Assembly (NCBI RefSeq): GCF_041107455.1 | Contig: NZ_JBGBPY010000001.1 | Location: forward strand, 1,054,001-1,118,000 | DNA length: 64,000 nucleotides | DNA from: Rhodanobacter humi | Lineage (GTDB): Bacteria > Pseudomonadota > Gammaproteobacteria > Xanthomonadales > Rhodanobacteraceae | Direction of reading: 5' to 3' | Shown here: positions 1-9,672 of the stretch, piece after piece | How positions within the stretch are numbered: position 1 is the stretch's first letter | Layout of the letters: each line of letters starts with the position of its first letter | Notes under the pieces: generated by a model | Databases searched by the model: none | What the model saw: only the letters and a program-made list of their open reading frames with translations | Told to the model about the DNA's origin: nothing | Translations under genes and position numbers: made by a program

Positions 1-1144
1 TTTCCACCGTGCCGGTGGCGGTGCTCACCGCGACGTCCACCTCGGCGACCGTCTCGTGGAGGGCGGGATCGGCCTCGCCCTCTTCGGTGTACAGGTCGCT
101 CTGGCGGTAGCGCTCCATCAGGTAGCGCAGCAGCACCATCACCACCGAGGCGGCCGGCAGCGCCAGCAGCACGCCGATGAAGCCGAACAGCTCGCCGCCG
201 GCCAGCACCGCGAAGATCACCGCCACCGGATGCAGGCCGATCTTCTCGCCCACCAGCTTGGGCACCAGCACGTAGCCTTCCAGCAACTGCCCGACGATGA
301 ACACGCCGCAGACGATCAGCACGTGCGTCCAGTCGCCGTACTGCACCAGCGCGGCGATGATCGCGGCGCCGAAGCCGGTGATGAAGCCGAGGTAGGGCAC
401 GAAGCTCAGCAGGCCCGCGATCATGCCGATCAGCACGCCCACCGACAGCCCCGCCACCAGCGACAGCGTGCCGCCGTAGTACACGCCCAGCGCCAGCATC
501 ACCAGCAGCTGGCCGCGCACGAAGGCGCCGAGCACCGCATCCGATTCGCGCGCGAGGTGGGCGATGGTGGGCTGGATCGAGCGCGGCAGCAGGCGGTCGA
601 TCGCCGCCACCAGCCGGTCCCAGTCGCGCAGCAGGTAGAACGCCACCACCGGGATCAGCACCAGGTTGGTGAGCCACAGCACCAGGCCCAGGCCGGAGCG
701 CGAGACCTTGCCCAGCACCTGCCCCGCGATGCCGCCCACGGAACCGATGTGCGTCTTGATCGTGGCGATCAACCGGTCGCTGTCGAAGGTGCGCGGATCG
801 AGATGCAGCTTCGCCTGCAGCCACGGCCAGGCGGTGTGCTCGGCCCAGTCCACGTAGCGCGGCACGTTCTGGATCAGGTTCTCGATCTGGTGCGAGATCA
901 GCGGAATCAGCAGCAGCAGCGCGCCGGTCAGCAGCAGCGCCAGCAGCAGGAACACGATGCTCACCGCCAGCGTGCGCCCCATGCCGACGCGCTCCAGCCG
1001 GTCCGCCAGCGGATCGCCGAGGTAGGCCAGCATCGCCGCCACCACAAACGGCATCAGCATCGGCGCCAGCCGCCACAGCAGGAAGACGATGACCGCGAGG
1101 ATCGCCAGCAGCTGCCAGCGACGCTGGTTCTCCTGCGTCAGCAT
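1..1144 (-). CDS. AI-2E family transporter / PerM-like permease (partial, 3' end outside window)
   Basis: Only the first 381 codons lie in the window; the gene runs off the left edge without a stop. The protein has hydrophobic segments near residues 10-44 and 57-82, a long amphipathic stretch, then four or more helices between about residues 190 and 345 and a charged tail. This is the plan of the AI-2E exporter (PerM/YdgG/TqsA) family of inner-membrane permeases, variously linked to AI-2 export or cation antiport; the substrate cannot be told from sequence. The ATG at 1144 is preceded by AGGA at a good distance. It lies downstream of the DUF2066 gene on the same strand and is probably cotranscribed with it, with a repeat-rich gap between them. 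Confidence 0.85.
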   Translation of the reverse strand, partial: MLTQENQRRWQLLAILAVIVFLLWRLAPMLMPFVVAAMLAYLGDPLADRLERVGMGRTLAVSIVFLLLALLLTGALLLLIPLISHQIENLIQNVPRYVDWAEHTAWPWLQAKLHLDPRTFDSDRLIATIKTHIGSVGGIAGQVLGKVSRSGLGLVLWLTNLVLIPVVAFYLLRDWDRLVAAIDRLLPRSIQPTIAHLARESDAVLGAFVRGQLLVMLALGVYYGGTLSLVAGLSVGVLIGMIAGLLSFVPYLGFITGFGAAIIAALVQYGDWTHVLIVCGVFIVGQLLEGYVLVPKLVGEKIGLHPVAVIFAVLAGGELFGFIGVLLALPAASVVMVLLRYLMERYRQSDLYTEEGEADPALHETVAEVDVAVSTATGTVE

Positions 1145-1181
1145 GCGAACATCCTGTGGAAAGCCGGCTCTTCTGAAGAGT

Positions 1182-1267
1182 CCGCACAAGGATGTGCGGG
1201 GTTTTGCGAGGGACTCGCACATGACCGCACATGGATGTGCGGGCCATTGCGAGGGACTTGCATATCC
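1182..1267. repeat. Two tandem copies of a 43-bp hairpin-bearing repeat
   Basis: Units 1182-1224 and 1225-1267 align with about eight differences. Each starts with a small stem-loop (second copy CCGCACATGGATGTGCGG) followed by GCGAGGGACT. They sit between the DUF2066 gene and perM and reach the end of the DUF2066 reading frame (stop codon at 1269). They could act as a weak terminator or an mRNA-stabilising element; this is inference. Confidence 0.7.
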
Positions 1268-1268
1268 A

Positions 1269-2264
1269 TCAATGCAGCCAGCGCAGGCTGGCGTCGGTGC
1301 CGGGATGCGCGGCGGCGCGGATCAGCCGTCCACTGGCGGCGAGGTTCGCGGCCAGCGCATCGGCCGGCATCGCCGACTTCACTTCGATCAGCATGCCGTC
1401 GTTCTCCGCACCCAGCGTCGCGACGCTGCGCACCGAGGGATCGGCGCGCAGCACGTTGAGCAGGCTGGCGTAGTCCATCGCGCTGTTCAGTCCGCTCACC
1501 CACAGCTTCTCGTCGCTGACCGTGGCGCCGATCACGTTGAGCTGCTTGCCGATGCGGTCGACCGTGCCGTTGCCGGCGTCGACCAGCAGCGCGTCCTCGG
1601 TGGCGGCCTTGTCCGTCCAGCGCTGCGCCTTGCCGCCGGAGACCAGGGTCCAGTCGGCGCTGCCGTCGTGCAGGCTGCCCAGCAGCACCAGGCCGGTGTG
1701 GTACTGCTGGTTGATCGCGGCCAGCGTGGCCGGATCGGCGGCGTCCACCTTGGCCGGGTCCGGCGCGCTCGCGGGGTCGGCATAGGCCACGCCGTAGCCG
1801 CGCGCAGCGGCGGCCTTGGCGAGACTGGCCAGCGCGTCCTTGTCCAGCAACTGGCCGTCACTGCCACGCACCATCAGCAACACCGGCGGCTTGGCGCCCA
1901 CGCTGCCCACCACGCCCAGCGTGGAGACCAGGTGGCGCACCGCGCCGGGCTCGAAATCCACGGTGAGGCTCATGCCGGTGGCGGCGCGCGCGTACTGGAA
2001 GCGGCGCACCAGCGCGGCGGCGTTCTTCAGCGCGTCGTCGTAACCCGCCTTGCTGCGCAGATCCTGGCCACCGGCGACCCGCGCCAGCACCTGGCTGAGC
2101 GCAGTGGCGAAGGCGTCGCCGCGCTGGGTGTCGCTGGTGTCGGGCACCGGCACCGTCACCGAGTACGGCGAGGCGCCCTGCGCGTGCAGCGGCGGCAGCG
2201 CGGCGAAGCCCAGCAGCAGAGCGATGGTGAACAGGCGGAGCAGACGCAACGAGGGCAGGCGCAT
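1269..2264 (-). CDS. DUF2066 domain-containing exported protein
   Basis: 331 residues from the ATG at 2264, chosen because the frame further upstream would run into the purM promoter region and lacks a signal sequence. Residues 1-28 form a clear Sec signal peptide (basic start, hydrophobic core, PLHAQG cut site). The rest matches the DUF2066 family, periplasmic proteins of unknown function that in Xanthomonadales and other gammaproteobacteria lie beside purM and perM. No catalytic motif is visible. Divergent from purM with a 148-bp shared upstream region; followed by perM on the same strand. Confidence 0.8.
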   Translation of the reverse strand: MRLPSLRLLRLFTIALLLGFAALPPLHAQGASPYSVTVPVPDTSDTQRGDAFATALSQVLARVAGGQDLRSKAGYDDALKNAAALVRRFQYARAATGMSLTVDFEPGAVRHLVSTLGVVGSVGAKPPVLLMVRGSDGQLLDKDALASLAKAAAARGYGVAYADPASAPDPAKVDAADPATLAAINQQYHTGLVLLGSLHDGSADWTLVSGGKAQRWTDKAATEDALLVDAGNGTVDRIGKQLNVIGATVSDEKLWVSGLNSAMDYASLLNVLRADPSVRSVATLGAENDGMLIEVKSAMPADALAANLAASGRLIRAAAHPGTDASLRWLH

Positions 2265-2378
2265 CGGCGGGACACTGGTGGGGGATACCGCGGAAGTCTG
2301 CCCAATCGCCCTCCCGGCGTCCATGCCGCGGGCCACGGAACCGGCACGGCGGCCGCGCCGGCAACAACCCGCATGCGG

Positions 2379-2384
2379 TAGAAT
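2379..2384 (+). promoter_or_regulatory. Candidate -10 box of purM
   Basis: TAGAAT lies 29 bases before the purM ATG. No convincing -35 hexamer is found 16-18 bases upstream, so this is only a candidate. Confidence 0.3.
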
Positions 2385-2412
2385 TGCCCGTTTCCCACCG
2401 CCGGTTCCCGCC

Positions 2413-3447
2413 ATGTCCGACGCCCTTACCTACCGCGCCGCCGGGGTCGATATCGACGCCGGTAATGCCCTGGTCGAACGCATCAAGCCGCTGGTCAAGC
2501 GCACCGCTCGCCCCGAGGTGATGGGCGGGCTGGGCGGCTTCGGCGGCCTGTTCAACCTGGGGGGCAAGTACAAGGAGCCGGTACTGGTTTCCGGCACCGA
2601 CGGCGTGGGCACCAAGCTGAAGTTGGCCCAGCAGCTCGGTCGCCACGACACCATCGGCATCGACCTGGTCGGCATGTGCGTCAACGACGTGCTGGTGCAG
2701 GGGGCCGAGCCGCTGTTCTTCCTCGACTACTTCGCCACCGGCAAGCTGGACGTGGACACCGCCGCGGCCGTGGTGGGCGGCATCGCGAAGGGCTGCGAGC
2801 TGGCCGGCTGCGCGCTGATCGGCGGCGAAACCGCCGAGATGCCCGACATGTACCCGCCCGGCGAATACGACCTCGCCGGCTTCACCGTGGGCGCGGTGGA
2901 AAAGTCCGACCTGCTTTCCGGCGACGCCATCGTGGCCGGCGACGTGGTGCTGGGCGTGGCTTCCAGCGGCCCGCACTCGAACGGTTACTCGCTGATCCGC
3001 AAGATCCTCGACCGCGCCGGCCGCCCGCTCGATCTCGACCTCGGCGGCGTGAAGCTCGCCGACGCGCTGATGGCGCCCACCACGATCTACGTGAAGCCGA
3101 TGCTGGAGTTGCTCGCCACTCAGGGCGCGGCAGTGCACGGCATGGCGCACATCACCGGCGGCGGCCTCAAGGAAAACATCATCCGCGTGGTGCCCGACGG
3201 CCAGGCCCTCGCGCTCGACGCCGGCGCGCTGGCCCTGCCGCCCGTCTTCGACTGGCTGCAGCGTGAAGGCAAGGTCGCCCGCGAGGAAATGTGGCGCACC
3301 TTCAACTGCGGCATCGGCTTCACCGTGATCCTGCCGCAGAGCGCGGTGGCCGCGGCTTCGGCCCTGCTGGCGAAGCACGGCCTCGCCAGCCGCGTGATCG
3401 GCGAAGTGGTGAAGGCCGCGGGCGACGAGCGCGTCCATATCGGCTGA
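2413..3447 (+). CDS. purM: Phosphoribosylformylglycinamidine cyclo-ligase (AIR synthetase)
   Basis: 344 residues, the usual length. Catalyses ATP-dependent ring closure of FGAM to aminoimidazole ribotide, step 5 of de novo purine synthesis, in the cytosol. Diagnostic motifs are [10 protein letters not shown] at residues 61-70, [11 protein letters not shown] near 87-97, GGETAEMP and the [12 protein letters not shown] nucleotide-binding segment. The ATG at 2413 is the start because the family begins a few residues before the conserved YRAAGVDID segment. The frame stays open upstream, but that stretch is antisense to the DUF2066 gene. purN follows after a 117-bp gap holding a REP-like element. 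Confidence 0.97.
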   Translation: MSDALTYRAAGVDIDAGNALVERIKPLVKRTARPEVMGGLGGFGGLFNLGGKYKEPVLVSGTDGVGTKLKLAQQLGRHDTIGIDLVGMCVNDVLVQGAEPLFFLDYFATGKLDVDTAAAVVGGIAKGCELAGCALIGGETAEMPDMYPPGEYDLAGFTVGAVEKSDLLSGDAIVAGDVVLGVASSGPHSNGYSLIRKILDRAGRPLDLDLGGVKLADALMAPTTIYVKPMLELLATQGAAVHGMAHITGGGLKENIIRVVPDGQALALDAGALALPPVFDWLQREGKVAREEMWRTFNCGIGFTVILPQSAVAAASALLAKHGLASRVIGEVVKAAGDERVHIG

Positions 3448-3461
3448 ACTCCAATCACACA

Positions 3462-3546
3462 CCGTTCGCCCTGAGCGTAGACCCGCAGGGTCGAAGTCGA
3501 AGGGCCTTCGACTCCGGCGCGAAGCGCCTGCGCTCAGGGCGAACGG
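3462..3546. repeat. REP-like inverted pair (GTAG-headed family)
   Basis: Perfect 16-bp inverted repeats, CCGTTCGCCCTGAGCG at 3462-3477 and its complement at 3531-3546, bound an 85-bp element between purM and purN. Inside the left end CTGAGCGTAG is followed by a small stem ACCC-GCA-GGGT; the right end read in reverse has CTGAGCGCAG and a GCGC-TTC-GCGC stem. A second, related pair lies at 51390-51487. The head-plus-stem layout is that of REP sequences mobilised by RAYT transposases. Confidence 0.75.
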
Positions 3547-3564
3547 CCGCAGACCAACGAATCC

Positions 3565-4224
3565 ATGCCCACTCCCTTGCGCATCGCCGTGCTCGCCTCC
3601 GGCCGCGGCAGCAACCTCGCCGCGCTGATCGCCGCGCGCGACGCCGGCACGCTGCCGGTGGAGTTCGTGCTGGTGGCCAGCGACAAGGCTTCCGCCGGCG
3701 CGCTGCGGCTGGCCGAAGCGGCGGGCATCCCCACGCTGGCGCTGAACCCGAAAAGCTACCCCGATCGCCCGACGTTCGACCGCGAGCTGTTCGGCCGCAT
3801 AACCACCAGCGGCGCCGACCTGCTGGTGCTGGCCGGCTTCATGCGGGTGATCGACGGCTCCGCGCTGGCGCCGTGGGCGGGGCGCGTGCTCAACATCCAT
3901 CCCTCGCTGCTGCCCAGGTACCGCGGCCTGCACACGCACCGCCGCGCGCTGGAGGCCGGCGACGCCGAGCATGGCGCCAGCGTGCACTTCGTCACCGCGG
4001 AACTCGACGGTGGCCCACTGATCGCCCAGGCGCGGCTGGCCATCGAAACCGGCGACGACGAAGAAACATTGGCCCGCCGCCTGTTGCCGCTGGAGCACCG
4101 TCTGCTGCCGGCCGTGGTGGCGCTGGTCGCCGCGCACCGCCTCGCGCTGGGCGAGGCCGGCGTGCTGCTGGACGGACAGCCGCTGCACGCGCCATTGCAA
4201 CTGGGCGAACACGGCCTGCAGTGA
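3565..4224 (+). CDS. purN: Phosphoribosylglycinamide formyltransferase
   Basis: 219 residues. Transfers a formyl group from 10-formyltetrahydrofolate to GAR, step 3 of de novo purine synthesis. The phosphate-binding GRGSN is at residues 13-17, the active-site segment NIHPSLLPRYRG begins at N110 (with H112), and the catalytic Asp is D148 in ELDGGPLIAQ. All three residues of the N-H-D active site are present. Same strand as purM and likely cotranscribed despite the intervening repeat; a DUF3108 gene starts 37 bp after the stop. Confidence 0.96.
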   Translation: MPTPLRIAVLASGRGSNLAALIAARDAGTLPVEFVLVASDKASAGALRLAEAAGIPTLALNPKSYPDRPTFDRELFGRITTSGADLLVLAGFMRVIDGSALAPWAGRVLNIHPSLLPRYRGLHTHRRALEAGDAEHGASVHFVTAELDGGPLIAQARLAIETGDDEETLARRLLPLEHRLLPAVVALVAAHRLALGEAGVLLDGQPLHAPLQLGEHGLQ

Positions 4225-4261
4225 CGCCCGGTTCAGTTGGCCGCCGGCAGACTCGGCCTTC

Positions 4262-4960
4262 ATGAACCCACGCATCCTGCTCGCCGTCGCCCTCGCCTTG
4301 CTGCCGCTCGCCGCCGCCGCGGCCACGACGCCCAAGCCCTTCACCGCCCGCTATCAGGTATCCCAGGATGGCCAGCCTATGGGCGAGGCCACCGTGACCC
4401 TGCGCCCCGGCCCGGACGGCAGCTGGATCCTGCGCAAGGACACCAAGGGCACCGCCGGCCTCGCCGCCCTGCTCGGCGCCAGCACGCAGGAGGCCTCGCG
4501 CTTCCGCTGGCGGGGCGCCGTGCCCGAGGCGATCAGCTACGACTACCACCTCGTCGCCGCCGGCAAGGACAAGCAGCGCCACCTGCAGGTGGACTGGTCG
4601 AAGCGACAGGTGAGCGTGCAGGACGGCAAGCATGCCGACACCTACCCGGCCCAGCCCGGCATGGTCGAGCGCAATACCGTGCCACTGGCGGTCGGGCTGG
4701 CGTTGGGCGATGGCAAGCAGCAGATCAGCCTGCCCGTGGGCGTGCGCCAGACGGTGGAGACGGAAAACTTCAAGGTCGCGGGCAGCGAGACCGTCAAGGT
4801 ACCCGCCGGCAGTTTCCAGGCCGAACGGGTGGAGCGCAGCGACGCCGCCAAGACATTCAGCGCCTGGTACGTGCCCGGCCGCTACCCGTTGCCGGTGAAG
4901 CTGGCGCAGAGCGACGGCGGCAACCTGGTGCTGGAGCTGGTGAGCTATTCCCAGCCTTAA
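4262..4960 (+). CDS. DUF3108 domain-containing exported protein
   Basis: 232 residues. A signal peptide covers about residues 1-21 (hydrophobic run of Ala/Leu ending AAAAAT). The remainder, starting KPFTARYQV, has the beta-rich pattern of DUF3108 proteins, periplasmic proteins of unknown role that often follow purN in Xanthomonadales. No cysteines or catalytic motif stand out. It converges on the small membrane-protein pair on the other strand, with only six bases between the two stop codons. Confidence 0.8.
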   Translation: MNPRILLAVALALLPLAAAAATTPKPFTARYQVSQDGQPMGEATVTLRPGPDGSWILRKDTKGTAGLAALLGASTQEASRFRWRGAVPEAISYDYHLVAAGKDKQRHLQVDWSKRQVSVQDGKHADTYPAQPGMVERNTVPLAVGLALGDGKQQISLPVGVRQTVETENFKVAGSETVKVPAGSFQAERVERSDAAKTFSAWYVPGRYPLPVKLAQSDGGNLVLELVSYSQP

Positions 4961-4966
4961 CGGCGA

Positions 4967-5284
4967 CTACGCCGGCACGTAGCGATCCAGTTCGTGCGCG
5001 TGCTCGTGCAGCCATTGGCGGGTCTTCGGGGCAATTACCAGACCATCAACCACGAGCTGCACAAGCAGTACTCCTGACAAGGCCAGCGCCGTCCCCAGCC
5101 AGTCCGGTTTGACCCATAGCAGCGCCAGCACGGCGACTGTTCCAGCGATACGCGCCACCATCTGCAACAGCAACCAGCGAGGCGTGTTGCTGCGCGTGGT
5201 CGCCTCACTCCACAACGTGCGCTGCCGATGCGTCGGCAAGCCGCGCAATTCGGGAACATCGTCCAGACGCCAGAAGCGGATCAT
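4967..5284 (-). CDS. Small two-helix membrane protein, paralogue of its neighbour (unknown function)
   Basis: 105 residues. Not recognised as a named family. A charged N-terminal arm (residues 1-35, containing VPELRG and RQRTLWSEA) leads into two hydrophobic helices at about 37-57 and 63-84, then a polar tail. The ATG at 5284 overlaps the stop of the upstream gene as ATGA, so the two are translationally coupled. The two proteins share the layout: PEL in the arm, an Arg/Trp-rich stretch, two helices, then a QWL(R/H)EH motif near the C-terminus. Tandem duplication is the simplest reading. Confidence 0.7.
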   Translation of the reverse strand: MIRFWRLDDVPELRGLPTHRQRTLWSEATTRSNTPRWLLLQMVARIAGTVAVLALLWVKPDWLGTALALSGVLLVQLVVDGLVIAPKTRQWLHEHAHELDRYVPA

Positions 5285-5619
5285 GGCTTTGCCCCCGCCA
5301 CTGGTGGATCGTCGGTGCGGAACTCGCGCAGATGCTCGCGCAGCCATTGCCTGGCTCGCGGCTGCTGGTACGCGACGTCCCATATCAATGCGACGGCAGC
5401 GACAAACGCCGTTACTGGCACCACGGACAGAAAGCCCAGATGCAACCAAACCTGAAATTGTCCAGACACGAGCACGACAAGCGTGACAATCAGAACAGAC
5501 ACCCATCTGAAATATCGTGGGCGGCTGCGCTCCTCGGCCGCGCGCAACCACTCGCGCCGATCCACGACGGCGACTTCCTGCAGTTCCGGGATGTTCTTCG
5601 CGAACCAGTAGTACGCCAT
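5281..5619 (-). CDS. Small two-helix membrane protein, first of the tandem pair (unknown function)
   Basis: 112 residues from the ATG at 5619, which has GGAG just upstream. The N-terminal arm contains IPELQEV and [19 protein letters not shown]; helices lie at about residues 40-56 and 62-82, followed by [12 protein letters not shown]. It precedes its 105-residue paralogue with a 4-bp overlap. The gene begins 47 bp after murA on the same strand, separated from it by a perfect 24-bp palindrome. Function unknown; membrane topology is inferred from hydrophobicity only. Confidence 0.7.
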   Translation of the reverse strand: MAYYWFAKNIPELQEVAVVDRREWLRAAEERSRPRYFRWVSVLIVTLVVLVSGQFQVWLHLGFLSVVPVTAFVAAVALIWDVAYQQPRARQWLREHLREFRTDDPPVAGAKP

Positions 5620-5624
5620 GCTCC

Positions 5625-5648
5625 GCCCTCCGTTGCGCAACGGAGGGC
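5625..5648. terminator. Perfect 24-bp palindrome downstream of murA
   Basis: GCCCTCCGTTGC followed directly by its reverse complement. It lies between the murA stop and the start of the next minus-strand gene. It can form a strong hairpin but has no T-run, so it may attenuate, protect mRNA 3' ends, or be a protein-binding site. Confidence 0.5.
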
Positions 5649-5666
5649 AGTCTGCGGTGGAGGCAC

Positions 5667-6935
<1,269 letters not shown>

Positions 6936-6971
6936 CTAACTGGTGCGCTCCTCCATGAGCGCAAAGAAGAA

Positions 6972-6987
6972 CCGGCATCCATGCCGG
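6972..6987. terminator. Hairpin between bolA-like gene and murA
   Basis: CCGGCATCCATGCCGG forms a 7-bp stem with a 2-base spacer. On the minus strand it is followed by TTCTTCTTTGCG, a moderately T-rich tail, so it may be a weak terminator after the bolA-like gene. A second small stem, GCGCTC-CTCCAT-GAGCGC, lies nearer murA. Confidence 0.4.
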
Positions 6988-7024
6988 ACTTTTCAATAAT
7001 TCAGGCGGTCATCACGGACGGGCA

Positions 7025-7267
7025 TCACTGCTGGCGCGCCGCGGCTTCCTCGGGGGTCAATGTCTTCAGCGCCAGCGCGTGGATCGCGCCGCCCATCAGC
7101 TCGCCTAGGGTGGCGTAGACCAGCCGGTGCCGCGCCAGCGGCAGCTTGCCGGCAAACTGGCCGGCGACCACGGTGGCCTCGAAGTGCACGCCATCGTCGC
7201 CGCTGACCTCGACCCTGGCCCCGGGCAGGCCGGTTTCGATCAGGGTCTGGATGCGTGCTGGGTCCAT
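7025..7267 (-). CDS. BolA/IbaG family protein
   Basis: 80 residues, the size of IbaG (YrbA). These small proteins pair with monothiol glutaredoxins and take part in iron-sulfur handling and acid or envelope stress. The family core is visible: IQTLIETGLPGARVEVSGDDGVHFEATVV, cut here as residues 6-34, and the conserved helix-turn RHRLVYATLGELMGG with the His at about 47, then HALALKTLTPEE. It lies directly upstream of murA (IbaG-MurA is a conserved gene pair) and divergent from kdsD. Whether it is IbaG or BolA proper is best judged from this position. Confidence 0.88.
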   Translation of the reverse strand: MDPARIQTLIETGLPGARVEVSGDDGVHFEATVVAGQFAGKLPLARHRLVYATLGELMGGAIHALALKTLTPEEAAARQQ

Positions 7268-7443
7268 CGGGCTTCCACGGGCAGGGGCGGCGACGCGGCC
7301 GGAACGGCATTGCGTCGACGTGTGACGTTAAAATGCGAATATGCCATGGTAATGGAAATCCCCTGTCGCAGTAACGACAGCGCCCTCCGCCTGGCCGCCA
7401 ACGCCCCCGCCACGGGCCTCCCGCCGTCCCGCACCGAGCCGAC

Positions 7444-8454
7444 ATGAACCCACGCCCCGCCCCGCATGCCGCCATCGAACCGCAGCCTGACGCCATCGTG
7501 CGCAGCGCCCGTGCGGTGATCGCCACCGAGGCGGCCGCGATCGCCGAGCTGGGCCCGCGCATCGACGGCGCGTTCGTGGACGCCTGCCGGCTGCTGCTGG
7601 CCTGCCGCGGCCGCGTGGTGGTCACCGGCATGGGCAAGTCCGGCCACGTGGCGCGCAAGATCGCCGCCACGCTCGCCTCCACCGGCACTCCGGCCTTTTT
7701 CGTGCACCCGGGCGAGGCCAGCCACGGCGACCTGGGCATGATCCAGCCCGACGACGTGGTGCTGGCGCTGTCCTACTCGGGCGAGACCGACGAGCTGCTG
7801 TTCATCCTGCCGATGATCAAGCGCCAGGGCATCCCGTTGATCGCGATCACCGGCAAGCCGGCGTCCTCGCTGGCCAGCCAGGCCGACGTGCACATCGACG
7901 GCAGCATCTCCAGCGAAGCCTGCCCGCTGGGCCTGGCGCCCACCACCAGCACCACCGCCGCCTTGGTGCTGGGCGATGCGCTGGCGATCGCCCTGCTGGA
8001 GGCGCGCGGCTTCACCTCGGACGACTTCGCCCGCTCGCACCCCGCCGGCAGCCTGGGCCGCCGCCTGCTGCTCAGGATCAGCGACGTGATGCACGGCGGC
8101 GACGACGTGCCGCGCGTGCCGCCCGAGGCCAGCCTCACCGCCGCGCTGGTGGAGATGACCCGCAAGCGGCTGGGCATGACCGCGGTGGTGGACGCCGAGC
8201 AGCACCTGCTCGGCGTGTTCACTGACGGCGACCTGCGCCGCGCGCTGGACGACGAGGACGTGAATCTGCGCGGCGCCCGCGTGGCCGAACTGATGACCCG
8301 CGGCCCCAAGACCATCGGCCCGGACAAGCTGGCCGCCGAGGCTGCGCAGCTGATGGAAAAACACCAGATCAACGCCCTGCTGGTGGTCGACGACGAACGC
8401 CGCGTGGTCGGCGCGTTGAACATTCATGATCTGCTCCGGGCGAGGGTGGTCTGA
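7444..8454 (+). CDS. kdsD: D-arabinose 5-phosphate isomerase (KpsF/GutQ family)
   Basis: 336 residues. Interconverts ribulose 5-phosphate and arabinose 5-phosphate, the first step toward Kdo for LPS. The N-terminal SIS domain has TGMGKSGHVARKIAATLAS near residues 60-78, the VHPGEASHGDLGM loop and SYSGETDEL; two CBS domains fill about residues 200-336, beginning VMHGGDDVP. Position before kdsC and the lpt genes matches KdsD rather than the paralogue GutQ. Divergent from the bolA-like gene across 176 bp, where a TAAAAT (7329-7334) is the only promoter-like hexamer I noticed. Confidence 0.95.
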   Translation: MNPRPAPHAAIEPQPDAIVRSARAVIATEAAAIAELGPRIDGAFVDACRLLLACRGRVVVTGMGKSGHVARKIAATLASTGTPAFFVHPGEASHGDLGMIQPDDVVLALSYSGETDELLFILPMIKRQGIPLIAITGKPASSLASQADVHIDGSISSEACPLGLAPTTSTTAALVLGDALAIALLEARGFTSDDFARSHPAGSLGRRLLLRISDVMHGGDDVPRVPPEASLTAALVEMTRKRLGMTAVVDAEQHLLGVFTDGDLRRALDDEDVNLRGARVAELMTRGPKTIGPDKLAAEAAQLMEKHQINALLVVDDERRVVGALNIHDLLRARVV

Positions 8455-8524
8455 TCCCGATTTGCCTTGGCAAATCGGAAAATCAGGCAAGCCCGCTCTT
8501 CGACGCTCTTCGCGACAAAATTTC

Positions 8525-9067
8525 ATGCCCTATCTCGCCAACATCCCCGCCGACATCCTCACCCGCGCCAGCGCCATCCGCCTGGCCGCCTTCGACGTGG
8601 ACGGCACGCTCACCGACGGTCGCCTCTGGTACGGCGAGGACGGCCACGAGGCCAAGGTGTTCCACGTGCACGACGGCCTGGGTCTGAAGCGCCTGCAGGC
8701 CAACGGCGTCGCGGTGGCGATCGTCACCGCGCGGATCAGCCACCCGGTGGCCTTGCGCGCCGAGGAGCTGGGCATCGCCCACGTCTACCAGGGCCAGGGC
8801 GACAAGCGCGCCTGCCTGGAAACCCTGCTGGAAGCGCTGAACCTCACGCCCGAACAGGCCGCCTTCGTCGGCGACGACCTGCCCGACCTGCCCGCCATGC
8901 GCATCGCCGGCCTCGCCGTGGCGGTGGCCAACGCTCACCCCTGGGTGGCCGAGGCCGCGCACTGGCAGACCCGGCTGCCTGGCGGCATGGGCGCGGCGCG
9001 CGAGGTCTGCGACCTGATCCTGCATGCGCAGGGCAAGAGCGCCGCCGAACGGGAGCGCTGGCATTGA
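8525..9067 (+). CDS. kdsC: 3-deoxy-D-manno-octulosonate 8-phosphate phosphatase (HAD family)
   Basis: 180 residues from the ATG at 8525; an in-frame open stretch before it lies over the end of kdsD and the short gap and shows no homology. Removes phosphate from Kdo 8-phosphate. HAD motif I is FDVDGTLTDG with the nucleophile Asp24 and acid Asp26; motif III is near GDKRACLETLL and motif IV is GDDLPDLPAM. No cap domain, as expected for the tetrameric KdsC type. The stop overlaps the TTG start of lptC. Confidence 0.95.
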   Translation: MPYLANIPADILTRASAIRLAAFDVDGTLTDGRLWYGEDGHEAKVFHVHDGLGLKRLQANGVAVAIVTARISHPVALRAEELGIAHVYQGQGDKRACLETLLEALNLTPEQAAFVGDDLPDLPAMRIAGLAVAVANAHPWVAEAAHWQTRLPGGMGAAREVCDLILHAQGKSAAERERWH

Positions 9068-9672
9068 TCGCGCGCCTGCGCCGCTGGCTGCGCGACCGCA
9101 AGCTGGCCAGCGCGATCGTGGTGGTCGCGCTCGGTGTCGGCCTCGCCCAGCTGCTGCTGTGGTGGATGGGACCGGCGCCGAAACCGAACGACTTCGTGGG
9201 CCCGCCACGCTCCGGCTACACGCTCACCGACTTCAAGCTCTGGTCCTACAGCCCGGAAGGCCAACTCGCCTTCCGCATGCAGGCACCGCAGCTGGAGCGC
9301 CGCGAAGGCGACGAGTCGCTGTACATCAACTCGCCCGTGTTCGACCTCGCGTCCAAGAAGCCCGGCGTGCCGGACTGGCACGGCCAGTCGCTGTACGGCT
9401 GGGTGGACAAGAGCGGCAGCCTGATCAAGCTGCAGGGCCCGGTGACCATGCACCGCCCCGCCTGGGCCGATACCACAGCGACGGACCTGGTCTCCTCGGA
9501 CGTCACCGTGTGGCCGAAGGAGAACCGCATGGAAACCGCCGCGCCGGCGCAGATGACACAGGGCGACAGTAGAATGGACGGGGTCGGCATGCGTGCCAAC
9601 CTCAACGACAATCACCTGGAGTTGCTCGACAATGTCCATGCCACGTTCCCGCCGCGCAAGCGCAAGTCGTAA
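9064..9672 (+). CDS. lptC: LPS export ABC transporter periplasmic protein LptC
   Basis: 202 residues from a TTG start at 9064 that overlaps the kdsC stop (TTGA). Single N-terminal membrane helix at about residues 14-33, then a periplasmic beta-jellyroll. LptC bridges the LptBFG transporter and LptA. The segment YTLTDFKLWSYSPEGQLAFRMQAPQL is the typical LptC opening (seen from about residue 46). No ATG gives a product containing the membrane helix, which decides the start. The 3' end overlaps lptA by 41 bp in a different frame. Confidence 0.9.
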   Translation: MIARLRRWLRDRKLASAIVVVALGVGLAQLLLWWMGPAPKPNDFVGPPRSGYTLTDFKLWSYSPEGQLAFRMQAPQLERREGDESLYINSPVFDLASKKPGVPDWHGQSLYGWVDKSGSLIKLQGPVTMHRPAWADTTATDLVSSDVTVWPKENRMETAAPAQMTQGDSRMDGVGMRANLNDNHLELLDNVHATFPPRKRKS

